Shown piece after piece: positions 13,831 through 29,612 of a stretch of 64,000 nucleotides of DNA. The DNA is from Balanoglossus misakiensis (lineage: Eukaryota; Hemichordata). The position numbers and the translations under genes are program-made. Each line of letters opens with the position of its first letter. The stretch's first letter is position 1. The notes under the pieces were generated by a model that made no database searches, was not told the DNA's origin, and was given only the letters and a program-made list of their open reading frames with translations. The stretch lies in the NCBI GenBank assembly GCA_040954595.2, contig CM082582.2:8990001-9054000 (forward strand), read 5' to 3'.

Positions 13831-16800
13831 GAACATATACTATGACATGCCATTTTCTACACATTTCATCAGCGGAGACTTGAATAAAAAAAGTTATATG
13901 GAACAGACTTCATGAAAAACAATGTCTTTGACGCCGCTCCATTGCGTTCTCCGTGGACTGTTGTTATACAACCGACAAGAGGGTTCTTGTGCGATGTTGC
14001 AGATGGTTCTCGGACAACTGCCCACAAGGACATGTTGGCTTCCCACTTCGTCTGGCCTCGTATATCAGTAGGCCTACGACGTCACAAAGTGTATGAACAA
14101 AAATGTCACAAAAGAAAACTTTGGACCAAAAACCGAAAATGGCCTGTGTTCTCATTGATGAAAATAGCTTCCGTGTTGGATGATAAAATAGTTAATGATC
14201 ATGGGTGTGGCAATAATTGTTCAGGAGGGAAATTGTCTACTGATCAAGGTAGTTTGTGGGTGGGGGTGTCCCCAGACCGTCGTAGCTACACACGCCACAT
14301 GTGTATTAGATTCACCTTGATAACGAAATTATATCGGATACAGATTTTTATGATTTGCCTTCTAAAATACAGCTACTAATGAGAGAGGGCGCTCGTTGGT
14401 AATGTGATGCACTTTAGTGTATAGATGGATTCCAAATTACATGCAAGCATTTTGTTTTGAACGAAGCTTCAACTTCCAGTCTGATTCTAACTCATCAGTC
14501 TGTCAAGAGGGCGCTGTTTTTTTTGTCTCTGACGGTTCAGTACTCATCTATAGGATTCATTTGCAGCCAGCAATCGTTTTTGACAGATTGTAAATTACTG
14601 GTGTGTGTCAGGTTTTTTAAAATGTTCTATAGCGTCATCTGGTTGTCATGAGTGCGATTGATTGATCGAAGCAAATTCGATGACATTTAAAAGGCAAACG
14701 CGATCAGACAGATTAACACAGATGCAGTCATTAAGCACACGTTAACACTGTTGAACCAAGGCGATTGCGGGACCTCAATACATGTACGTGTTATAAAGTC
14801 AACCCACACAGGCTGACAAATTATATTCATTAAATTGCTATACTTTATTTAATTTTAACTGCCCCAGTAATTACGTGGTTGTTTTCCGGAAATGCCTTCA
14901 GTAGCGCGGGATGATGTATTGTCTGCGAAACCCTTAAATTCTTTGCTGTACTCAATCAAGCTTCGGAGCTCAACCAAATTTCTGTCAACCTTTTAGAACA
15001 GTATAATTTTCATAATATTCAAATTGAAGAATTTGCACTTGTTTACATGGACACGCTAAATTCATCACTACATTTTTATTAAACGGCGCAAGATGCCATT
15101 ACAATTATCAATGCCTTCTTTGCATAAGTGACAGATATGTGCAGGTAGTAACGGCCTTCAGATGCACCATTGTTTTCAAAATCCAATTTGCACGTTGAAC
15201 ACATCAATAGATCTTTTGACCGCCAATGCTGCATATTTTTCAGAAAACTGGGCATCTATTTGCATATTTAATTGATAAATCGATTTTTTTATTAGCAAGT
15301 CCTCGCAAATATTAACTTAAAACTAAAGCAAGGAATTTTCAGTTTTTAAACTATATTGGGAGAGGAAGTTGGGCTCACGAGCTGAGGAAAAAGGAAAATG
15401 AAATCGTTAACTAGCATTTAGCTACGGCCTTCGCCTATTCTCTAGGCCTCCAAGTTGAGGTCATAGATTTTTTGTAGGATTCTCTTCGGTTGCCCACATG
15501 GAAAGTTACACGAAGTTTGGTGTAACACGTTCGACAAGCCTGGCCTTTCTGCTTGATTGTTTTGCGCATGCTCATAGGATGCTGCCCTTAAGCAAATGCA
15601 AAGGTTGGTCGATCGTGTCACTGTATACCCGCATACAGAGAGGTTGTTTTTGTCTCGGTTGCGACCTAATTTTGTCGACATTACGTATTTCGTGCATAAA
15701 TTCTAACAAATTGGCCACTGAAATCAATACATCGTGTTTGACAATTTATACTAATTGAGAGTAACATGTTATCAGTTATATACATGTATATTATCTTTTC
15801 TGTCGAGATGCGATTTGGAAAATTAAATGTGGCATGAAGATAAAACATGTTGTTGTAGTAGTTAACGCAATCACAGTAAAATTATGTTCATAAAAAAAAC
15901 AATGAATTTTCAACTTCCTAGGAGGCCTCGCCTCGACGTCAGACTGATAAGTGAAGGCTAAAAGGCGTTGGCCAATACAGTCACACGTATGTATGAAACA
16001 AGGGCTTAAACTTCCTACATCATCATTTGGTTGGTTGGTTAAGCCTCCCTAAGTACCCTTTTTGGAAGTGGCTGGGACAGCGACGATTCGAAACTATTCC
16101 CCTGTCCAAGTTAGTCGCCATCTCTGTTCAAGAAAACTGCAGGACATGACCACAAGACTACAACGATATTCCGGTATCAAAAGGTAGGTGTGGTCTGTCC
16201 CAATTGCCCATAGGGAGTAGATGGCTTTTATACCGAATATTTTTATACCGAATATTTTTAACGCAAGCAATTGAGGGTACACGGGACTGTACTTTTAATA
16301 ACCAGAGTGGTATGCGAAGATAAGTCGTGTACCGAATACCCATGCAGTAATTGTCGGAGAACGGCTTCACAGCGTTCGATTTTGTACGCATTCGAATTTT
16401 GTGTAACTAGTTAACATGTCCGCGGTGAACATCTTTGCATTGATGGTGTGTCCCGTGTTGAATTCAGGACGCTGCCAGTACAATCATGGTGCACAGCAAC
16501 CATCATGTTTGGATTGTATATCTATTTTTGAAATGTCAATTCGTGACGATGTGACAAGAGTATATGCAGACAGGACACCATTATGACATCGTATATCAGC
16601 CAGGCTAATACACTAATAGAAAGTCATTGGGATATTTTCATCGCCTGATTTTTCCCTAGGAATGGCCGTCAAAAATGAGACGTCTAAAACGTATGCTTCC
16701 TAGTCGCACAACAAAGCGCATGTATAAAATTTGGTTCTGTCCCTTCTTCTGAAAAAAATTGCAATTGTTAAGTAATGTGTTTCCAGGAAAATCATCCACA

Positions 16801-18877
16801 TCAAATTGTCAGTTATTATACTTTCATCGACAAATATACAGAGTAACCTTCGGGTGGGTTTCGCTAAATTTGCCAACTTAAACGTGCATGTGGTTCATTA
16901 ATGTAAAACTTCCATGTTTTAATTGCTGTTGGGGTTTGCTGTATTCACCAAGAATACCAGTCAATAAAAATCCCTGCCAAACAAAAATACATATCTTAGG
17001 ATTTGAAGGTTTGGTATTTGCGTACATGCAAGTTCTGTTGTTTACACAAGATCATGTGACCACCTGTTTATAACCCTGTCAACAACAGCTTGCTTTTTTA
17101 CCGCGCTTGATTTCCACCTGATTCACCGTCAAACTGTCGACAATCTGTCGTAAGATTGTGCGGGCAGACAAGCTTATTTTTTCATCAGAACGAATTTCAC
17201 TGCCGCAACTAAACTGATAAATCCACCAGTGTTGCGGACACAATGTCTACAAATATCCATAAAAGGTTGATTGCAATTGAGTCGCTCAAACATACGGGTA
17301 CCGAAGTTTTAGCGGTCGTCTCGTCTTGGCGATTACATCTTGTTACATCAAACGCCTACAAATGAAGGACAAATCGTGACAAATTATAAAGCCAAACATT
17401 TACATTTTATGCGAGATGACGTCACTTGTATACTGGCGCGTTAAACCCCACGGGATTGGCAAATGCTGGAAAATCAAGATAAGAGATTGATTGAATAAAA
17501 CACCGGGGGAGTTGGAGGAAAGTGTTCATCAAACGCGTCGATCTTTTATCCTTGAAGGTTGTATTGCAAAAATTGAAAACAGAAAGCATGCTTTGCTGCC
17601 AACTCAATTTGAAATCCTGGCGAATCGCGGTAAATACAATACAATACAATACAATACAATACAATACAATACAATACAATACAATACAATACAATACAAT
17701 ACAATACAATACAATACAATACAATACAATACAATACAATACAATACAATACAATACAATGCAATACAATACAATACAATACAATACAATACAATACAAT
17801 ACAATACAATACAATACAATACAATACTAAAAATTACATTAAAGGAAGGCGTTGAACAGCATAGGGTAGTTTTAATGCATCGTCAAAAACAAGCATGTCG
17901 TGACTCATAAAAGAACACGATATGCATGCATCACTATTGAGGCTGTAAAATGCAAATACCATTTCCATTAGGGACGGAGGCGTTATCATTTACCAGTTGT
18001 TCAGGCTGTATTTGGGAATTAACGATTCACGCTATCATATCAGTTCTATCGTTTATGATTGGCTCTTTAATCTGCAGCGACATCGTACTCCATTTCGCTG
18101 CTGAAATGGAAAGTTAATTATAACATAATAAAATATTCATATTCAATAAGTCGCGGCTGGCCTATTTTTTGTAGCCTAGGCTAGTCACACACACAGAGAG
18201 ACGCAACGAATGCACCCGTGGGAAGGTGAAACAGAACACCAGCCCGCTGTTACCAGGAAACCCGCATGAATTCAAATGTAACCACGCTCCCCAAGTACAA
18301 ACTGTTGTGTAAACAGAACGACTTAAATTCTAGATGACGGCGGCAGCTGCGTGGCGGTCATAGATGTCCACTAACTCGGTTGTGTCTTTTGTTCTGGTGG
18401 AATTCTGTCCATAGAACTCACAGGTGAAGGTGTTCCCTAGAGAGAGGTTCGTCTTATTTCTCAAGCATTTTTTATTATTTTTCGGGGAAAGAAAACGCAT
18501 TCCGACATTTTAGATACTCCTGCTCACCATTCCCATCAGGTATCCCGAAGGACACGCTAGTTTGAAGGGAGATATAGTGTGGTCAGTGTGTTTCAATAAC
18601 CTCATACACACGTTGCACCTGTTAGCTATATAATGCCTCCACAATGCAAGGCTGACATTAACACCTGATATATTACATTCTTTTCTGCACCGGTGAATTT
18701 ATAAGTGCATCACATAATCACTTTGAGTAACATGCTTCTATATCTAATGCGTGACCGTCCAAACCACTTCTGTCATCTCGTGGGTGTTCCATTTTTGTCT
18801 GCTCATGTGTAGGCTGTAGACTCGACGCATGTGGATGAACGGCGATCTGTACGTCAGCGAGAGAGACAAGCAAACAA
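13831..18877. other. Intergenic region between the two receptor genes
   Basis: A polyadenylation hexamer AATAAA at 13883-13888, 53 nt past the stop, probably ends copy 1. The rest shows no recognisable exon of either strand. It contains a pentanucleotide microsatellite (17635-17827), a 15-nt tandem duplication at about 16227-16256, two AGAGGGCGCT decamers (14384-14393, 14506-14515) and a palindromic CRE at 17417-17424. The 155-codon frame from 13912 has no family features and is probably chance. Confidence 0.5.
17635..17827. repeat. (TACAA)n pentanucleotide microsatellite
   Basis: About 38 copies of a 5-nt unit with a single base interruption at 17761. It creates spurious long open frames on both strands. 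Confidence 0.99.
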
Positions 18878-22526
<3,649 letters not shown>

Positions 22527-25297
22527 CATTTACATGTCATTCAGTTCGTAGTTCTGTGACAAACACCCGTCGAGAAAATGACCAAAATGACTCTGAGGAA
22601 CGTGTCGATAAAGCTGCAAACTGTTTACGGACCCAGGCAGTTCGGTTTAATAGGTTTAGCGTCTGGAGCTGAAAGTTCTCCTCTCTTGAATGTTATTTCC
22701 CCTCGACCCTCCGCATGCCATCGATACCCTTTCGTCGAGACGTCGTCCCCGTCCCCTCTTCTCTCCCCCCCCCCCTCACGTTGTAAGGAAGTCATTCCTC
22801 TTGGATCCTTGTAGCAAATAGCCTGGCCTTCTATGTAAGCGTCTCGTTTCTCTAAGATAACATGCATGTAAATCGTTTATCGTGGTGTCGGCAAACTTTG
22901 CCAATGTTGTGGGTTCAGTCGTTTTATTGTAATATGTTGAAGGTCTACGTTAAAGTTGACACCCTCTCTAATATAGCAATTCATCAGATTTTAATAAGAT
23001 TGGTGCTGTGTATGTTAAGGGTATACACACACACACCTGGCAGACACACACACGTACATACTTATACATATTCCTGATAACTCTCCACTCTTTCGTAAAT
23101 AACATTACATATAACATACCATGAACTCTCTACTAGGAATCGTGCCATTTTCTTTCCCTTTATCACACGTAAAGGCTTTTCCTTTCATTCCCTTGTTTCT
23201 CGTTTCCATGTGATAAGGCAAGTCAAGAGAGGAAGTGACGTCATACCAGCTTGTGAGGTTCTATTAATCAGAACTGTTGCGTTTATTACTAATCTGCGGT
23301 GAAATTGAACATTGTCAGCGCCTTACTAATATTAAACGCACGGAACGTCTGCTGATGATTGTTGTCATCTTCTTGTCAAACGTTAGGGGAGAACCATTTG
23401 ATTTCTTGGGGTGGGGGATTTGGATATGTCGTCATTTGTAGCCACTATTACAGCATTTGTTTTCTTTTGCCAGTTCTTTTTTTCTCTCAAGGCATTGCAG
23501 AACAAATTGTTCCCTCTCACCATATGCAAACAATTCTCCCCCCCCCCACCAAAAAAATCCTCCTCCACGTATATACCCCCCAGAAATCAGATGGTTCTCT
23601 CCTTATTGCCGTTATGTTAAACTTAGCGAGCTCAGCACGTCACACACCCTGCTCACGAATCACACTGTCGAGGGTATTGGGGGTATTATTTGCTTGATAA
23701 CATGTCACGTGATTTTGATAGATGGAGTTTTGCGAACCAATGTGCAGAAAGACGCATGTGTCAGTACAGCACAGCACGCTTATGAAATATCGCTTTATTT
23801 ATTCATGTGACGTGTTCATGTTAATATCTGTTAGTTGTTAGACTACTGTTATGAACTACTGAAGCTTGACTTTGCATGTAAAATGAACTGTCCAGTATTT
23901 ATTCTGCATTCTCTGATTATTCGAACATATTTTTTTTTCGTTTTTCGTGCAGTCAAGTTGACAATTTTGCGATTGTTCTCTCACCTGCCTGTGAACTTGC
24001 CAGTACAAAAATGTATTTAGCTCAACTAACAAGTAAAGACGTTTTTACATTGTACGTTGAAGTCTTACACACCTACATGGGATACACTTTTCACTAAGCA
24101 ATACTGATTTGATTGGCCCAGAATTCTATCAACTTCCCAAGAATTTCCAATGCAATCTAATGTATTTACAAATTGATAATCGACCGGGTCACAAAAACAA
24201 TCGTGTCACTGATTCGATGGCAGTGACATGCCATACGTTGGGGACATATTTTACTGTCGCTTACATTTTAGTGAAAACAATTTTTTTCAAAACATTATTT
24301 GCCTGCACTTTACACGATTTTGAAGGTTTATATGGGGAAGAGTACTACGCATGCGTTAACTTTGTCGTAGTTCAATTTAGTGTCATGGTAGCCTTGGCAA
24401 CTACTGCATGATCTCCCATCCAGGAATTTTCGCTGGTATGACTCTACGGAGTCTCTACCAGATGTAAAACCCTGCATTAGACGAACAATAACACTGCAAT
24501 CAACAGTAAATTGCCAATGTGTACTCATCTTCGAGTATCTGTCGTAGTTTTTCGTGCCCAATGTTTATACCAGGTATCGTCATATTGATGCGATAGCCCG
24601 GCCGGGGAGGGAGGTTATTCTAAGGTTAAGGTTGACTTTAATGACCCCAACCATTAACCCATGACCCCTGACTATAATTATCGCAGCAAGGTAAACTAGG
24701 AGATGCAAGGTCACGTGGGGGTCAATATAAAGATGACAATTTTATTTTCTACTCAAACCAAACCCTGAACCACCAGGAATCGGAGTTCATTGAAAGGTTG
24801 CGGTGGATCGCATAAGGACACTTTTATTGAGACTATTAATGCTCCATTAGATGTGATTTTTGGTTACTTTCTAAAGGTTACATTAGCATCTACTATACAT
24901 ATATAGTAAGGGGAACTAGATGCTCTGAACAAAAGTAACGAAAAACCCAAACGTTGTAGCAGATTTACGGACAGCTTGTTTGGGGCATTTTGAAAATTAA
25001 ACAAAAAAAAGGTGCTAACCGTCCCAGTTTCAAAATATAATAGTTGTTCACCACCTCCACCCACCCCCGTAGTATTAATATGGCATTATAAATTTTATGT
25101 CATTTCATAGGCCATATGGGTGTATTATCCCCTCTAGTTTTTAATTTTCGTTGTTCAAACCCCCCTTAAACATGTTAAAGGATGTACGATCGGTAAAATT
25201 GAAAATATTGTCATTTCTTTTAACTGTAATTTTTGGATTCTCCTTTATAAGTATAATAAATATATAGATATACAACTGAAATGTTGTTGTTATTATT

Positions 25298-25340
<43 letters not shown>

Positions 25341-25589
25341 CTGCTGCTGCTGCTGCTGGAAAACTATCAAATTGTCCACCCCTATGCCTAAGGTTCACGT
25401 TTAATTTTAAGGTCACCATCTCCAGAGGTCACCGTTAGTGTTGCTGTTTACGAATGTTGTGTAGGAATAAAGCATGGACGTGTGTTCCGTCCATGGAATA
25501 AAGTGACTTCAACTCATATGCATTGCCGTCGAAGGGAGATTCCTTGATCTTGGCTTTTTTATAGGCGTGGAAACTTCATCAAGTTGACG
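22527..25589. other. Intergenic region between receptor copy 2 and the epimerase-like gene
   Basis: Probably holds the 3' UTR of copy 2 at its left and the promoter and 5' UTR of the next gene at its right. No exon was recognised. Contents include C-runs near 22767 and 23539, a CA run near 23027, a palindromic CRE at 23236-23243 and a GTT/CTG repeat at 25282-25358. Confidence 0.5.
25282..25358. repeat. (GTT)n then (CTG)n trinucleotide repeat
   Basis: GTT/ATT units for about 58 nt followed by about six CTG units, some 230 nt upstream of the epimerase-like start codon. Confidence 0.95.
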
Positions 25590-27078
25590 ATGAATGCCGC
25601 CAAGATTTTGATTATTCTCCCATGTCTGGCCTTCAAGTTTGCCAGTAGTACAGAGCCAGTCGAAACCCGGAAGTCGCCGAGCGATCAACGTGTACTTGTC
25701 TTCGGTGGGAACGGGTTCATAGGGGCGGAAACAGTGGTATCCCTGGTTTCCGAAGGCTACCAGGTAACTATAGTGAACAGGGGCAACTGGTACTGGGACT
25801 CTGTAACGCGAATAAAACCCCACGTCACCGAAGTCATGTGTGACCGATCGATTGACCTGCTGAGGTGCGACAGCTTCCGTCGATTGGGTGTCAAGAAGTT
25901 TGATTTTACAGTAGACTTCAGTGGTTACCGGGGTTACCAAGTTGAGAAGACGGTAAGAGCGCTGAAAGGGCTAGTCGATCTCTACATCTACATAAGCACA
26001 GATTCTGTGTACGAGGTTTGTTCCGGAAATGAGCATGATGGTCGAACGAAGGAGACGGATGCCGTCAGACCAAATTCTACAAGTCAACAAAAGAAATTGA
26101 ACGAGCTAGACGAATACGGCCATGAAAAGCTACGCGGGGAAGAAATCCTACGTGAACAACGCCGCAAGCCCGATGGTATTCCGTACGTGATCCTGCGGTT
26201 ACCCGACGTCATAGGGCCCAGGGACAGGACTCTACGCTGGTGGTTCTATCAGCTCTGGGTGCGAACGTTTTCAGCGCTCGAAACGCCGATTTACGTCCCA
26301 CAAAAGTTATCAGGCGTCCAACTGAGTTTCGTGCACGTTCAAGACGTGGCAAAGGTTGTCGTAGAACTTATGAAATCCGGCGATAAAGTGCACGACCAGG
26401 CCTTTAACATTGCATATGACGAAAACCCAACTCTGGCAACGGTTTTAAAAGAGATTGGGGCTGCACTGAACCCCGCAGAAACTCCCTTATTCGACATCGG
26501 AGACTTTGGAAACAGGTTCTACTTGTACCCATCAGTAAAAAGAGGCCCGGTCGATACTACAAAAGTCAAGTCATTCCTCACCTGGAGACCTCCGCCGTGG
26601 AAGGAAAGGATTCGACAAGACGTTGAATTCTATGAAACGGCCATGAAATTGAGAAGCGTTCCTTACGAGATTTCTGATTTACTAGAACGGTTCATGTCAG
26701 CTCTGGTTCCAGATTCAAAGTTGACAAGTTTTGCAGAGAGGCTTACCAATCTTTACGGCCCTGGGATAGAAGAATTGATTCCGGACTTACAAAGTTACAC
26801 AGGTAAGATTTGAGAAAGACTGCTTTGAAAATGAATTACATTTCGTACAAGTGACACTCCGCTGTGGACAGCGCCCTCAAGTGGTGAAAGGGTAAAAAAC
26901 TTGCAGGGCATTGCGTGTCAGAAATCGGTGTTTTAAATTAATTTCATTTCGCTAAACCTACAATAGTGATATTGTAAATGAATGTTCACATCCACTTGCA
27001 TTCTCGGACCGTTAACCACAATATCTCACTTACTGCATTTCTCATTTTCCCCTAGGTAATCGAAGGGATGAACTTTAA
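25590..27078 (+). CDS. ER-lumenal extended SDR (NAD-dependent epimerase/dehydratase-like) with C-terminal RDEL
   Basis: Coding exons 25590-26802 and 27056-27078; 411 aa. Extended short-chain dehydrogenase/reductase fold: dinucleotide-binding GGNGFIG (39-45) after a beta strand, an NRG that follows the second strand, Ser/Thr at 136-137 in YISTDSVYE, and the catalytic pair Y176-x3-K180. Residues 1-20 are hydrophobic and look like a cleavable signal peptide. Read straight through, the frame stops at 26813 after GKI. A consensus donor (ACAG|gtaagat) at 26803 and a pyrimidine-rich acceptor at 27055 join a 23-nt exon that ends GNRRDEL-stop. RDEL is a KDEL-family retrieval signal, consistent with the signal peptide, so the enzyme should reside in the ER lumen. 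Substrate unknown: nucleotide-sugar or other NAD(P)-linked chemistry are both possible. The ATG at 25590 is the first in frame. A polyadenylation hexamer lies near 27212. Confidence 0.9.
26870..26884 (-). promoter_or_regulatory. CTCF-like motif in the epimerase-like gene intron
   Basis: On the minus strand the 15-mer CCACTTGAGGGCGCT fits the bilaterian CTCF core consensus at 14 of 15 positions as I recall it. Sequence match only. Confidence 0.35.
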
Positions 27079-29612
27079 GACAACAAAATGAAAGTTCGAA
27101 CATCTGGAGTGACATGATGCAAGACCGCTTTCATTCACCACACAGCCCATACTAGTGTTCTAATGTAAAACACAACATAATTCAATGAACAGAAAGTTTT
27201 AATAAGCTTCAAATAAATCTGTTGTATGTTTAAAAGTCATCTTACTCAAAAACAGGCTATTTCAAAGCCAATTTGGACTTTGTGTGAAATTGGTAACTTG
27301 TAATATATGAAGTAAACTCGTGTATCTATTGGCTTACATTTACTCCAATTCTTGTAATTATTAGATCCCCTGTATACCTGGATGTAATTTACTTCTGAAA
27401 CACGTTCAGTTGGAGAATGCTACAGTTACAGGCATTATGGCTCACACAAAATTTCACAGGAATAACTTTAGTGAAAACAAAACTGCATAACGGAAATGTT
27501 TTTACTTTTAAAACCACACCAGAATTCGGAAAGCACGGCCACTTAACTGTACTGTCAAAGTTGGTATTCTTGTTTAGCTGGTATCTGATTCTAGCATCTG
27601 AAAAGTTCAAATTGCCAATCACCTGTCCTCGTCATTCACACACAACCCATACTTTTTCTGGAGTAACTTTTCCAATAGCTGTCACTGCTGGATAATATTC
27701 AAAGTAGATGTCACTGCTGGATACTTTCCAAAGTATTTTATAGAGTAGAAGTCATTGTTTTTGTTTTAGTTTTAAACAAATGCATGCACACACCAAGAAC
27801 CCCTCCACCCCAACCCCACCAATGGATCAGCCAGCTCAAGCCATAAGCATATACCTTTGCGCTACACATGTTGAACCCATGTCCACATCTATACCCTGAC
27901 CAGTGTTGTGCATAAATAATTATGTCCATAAATATATTTTTCGTAGAAATCAGGTCATGCAAACATCCAGGAATGGACAAAGCTAACATGGTATGAACCT
28001 AATTTATTCCAATCCTAAGTCTGGATGGCCTTACGGCAAAGGTTAAAGCGGAAATCTGACCATGCTAGTTGGATTAAAAGCAAGGACTAGACTACTTGGT
28101 TAAGATGACGGCCCACCAGTTGGACAAACCAGATGAATTCTCTGTACACAAATACTAGCTAAACAATCCAACAAGGAAAGATTCAAATATTTGCCAGATA
28201 TCTCATGAAGACAAGAGTCCACCTTGTATGCTGGCTGACCATTATACTCTCTCCTTCCTTCCTTCCTACAAAGAATTTCAACTTCTTTTTTATTTCGATT
28301 CTGTTTGTGCAACACATACTAACCTATAAGGTTAAATGATCGTATTTCAATACTACCCAGCTCTCACTGTATTGCAAAGGCGGAATTTTGCTCTAACCAC
28401 ATGACCAGCATGAATTAATGAATAAGGGGGTCATGTACACTGTAACTCATTGTTTTTCAACTCTCTTTCTTTTCCTATATACTTCTAACTACAAGAATTA
28501 TTTTATGAGAAAACTGACAATGCTTTTGAGGTGAGGTGGGATCTGGGTGGGGGTTAAAGGAATAGAAGTTTGAAAATATGACACTACTGCTGCTCCAAGA
28601 GAGATTGGCTAATTATCTCGAGTAACAAGCTAATAAAAATCTCACAATATAAAACTTGTGAGGTTACACCAGCATTATCTGCCATCAACTGTGTATGAAA
28701 TGCACTCAGTGTTAAAACCTACGATATTTTTTAATGCAGCATGCATGTACAAGTTGCATCTTCCAAACACTACCTGCCAGTACACAACCGACTCCTTTTG
28801 GTGTATGTGTTCCCTAGAGATTTTCCCCAATATTTTAACTTATTTTACACTCTTCACTTCATATCCACACCCTTAATGCTTTTCGTTAAAATTATTAATT
28901 AGCCCGCCCTACCTGTAACCAATACCGATTCTGTGCCAAGCACACAGTTCCCAGAATTAAATAATAACATCTCTATACATTTAAACCAAGAACTCCATTT
29001 TTTTGTTAATTTTAACGTGGCACTTTCTTTATGCAAAAACATACAAGTTTTTTTCCCAGGGCTCAAAGAATCACAGTATTCTTAACTTCTACATAACATA
29101 TACTCTTAAAAGTGGAATTAAATTTAACCCGACTAACTATAAGGAAAACTGTAATGACCAGTACAGCTCCCTCCTCTGAAAGGGGAAGCTGACTGTAGGT
29201 AAGAGAACAATCAACTCTGGATTTAACATTATCTAAACACTTGAACTAGCTTCACATGGATCCTAATCTATTTTGAAAACTTCTGTAAATTGTAACTGTA
29301 CTGACTCCTCAACGTACACTTTAATAGATATCGAAATGAGAATGGTTAATCTTTTTTTTTACACAACGGCAATCTATGCATATAAGAATTGGGGATTTTG
29401 ATTGCAAGGAAGCATGAGATATCCCAGGCCAAGCGCAGGGAGGTCTTGTTGGTTACTTGTAATCTTTTCTGGTAGCAAAACATTTACAGTTATTTGTATC
29501 AATGCTGTGGAAATGGATGAAGCCACCAGCTGTGCAGGGGGGAAAAAAAAGATCTATTTGCATATTTTTCTCGCTCAAAATTTCTAAGACAGACAACAGG
29601 GGGCAAGTAATT
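27079..29612. other. Convergent 3' ends: epimerase-like gene (+) and VAP (-)
   Basis: No coding exon recognised. On the minus strand this is probably the long 3' UTR of VAP; minus-strand AATAAA hexamers are present at 28289-28294 and 28003-28008. On the plus strand the epimerase-like transcript probably ends just after the AATAAA near 27212. Confidence 0.5.

Noticed and set aside
13912-14379. 155-codon plus-strand frame just after receptor copy 1
   Set aside because: No family motifs, lies beyond a good polyadenylation hexamer, and composition looks like non-coding DNA.
17422-17910. Long overlapping open frames with repeating YCIVL or QYNTI peptides
   Set aside because: They are translations of the pentanucleotide microsatellite on both strands.
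24600-24740. Clustered AGGTCA/TGACCC half sites suggestive of nuclear-receptor elements
   Set aside because: Spacing does not form a standard direct or inverted repeat; such hexamers are common.
25509-25940. 143-codon minus-strand frame opposite the epimerase-like gene
   Set aside because: Antisense shadow; the plus strand carries the complete SDR motif set.
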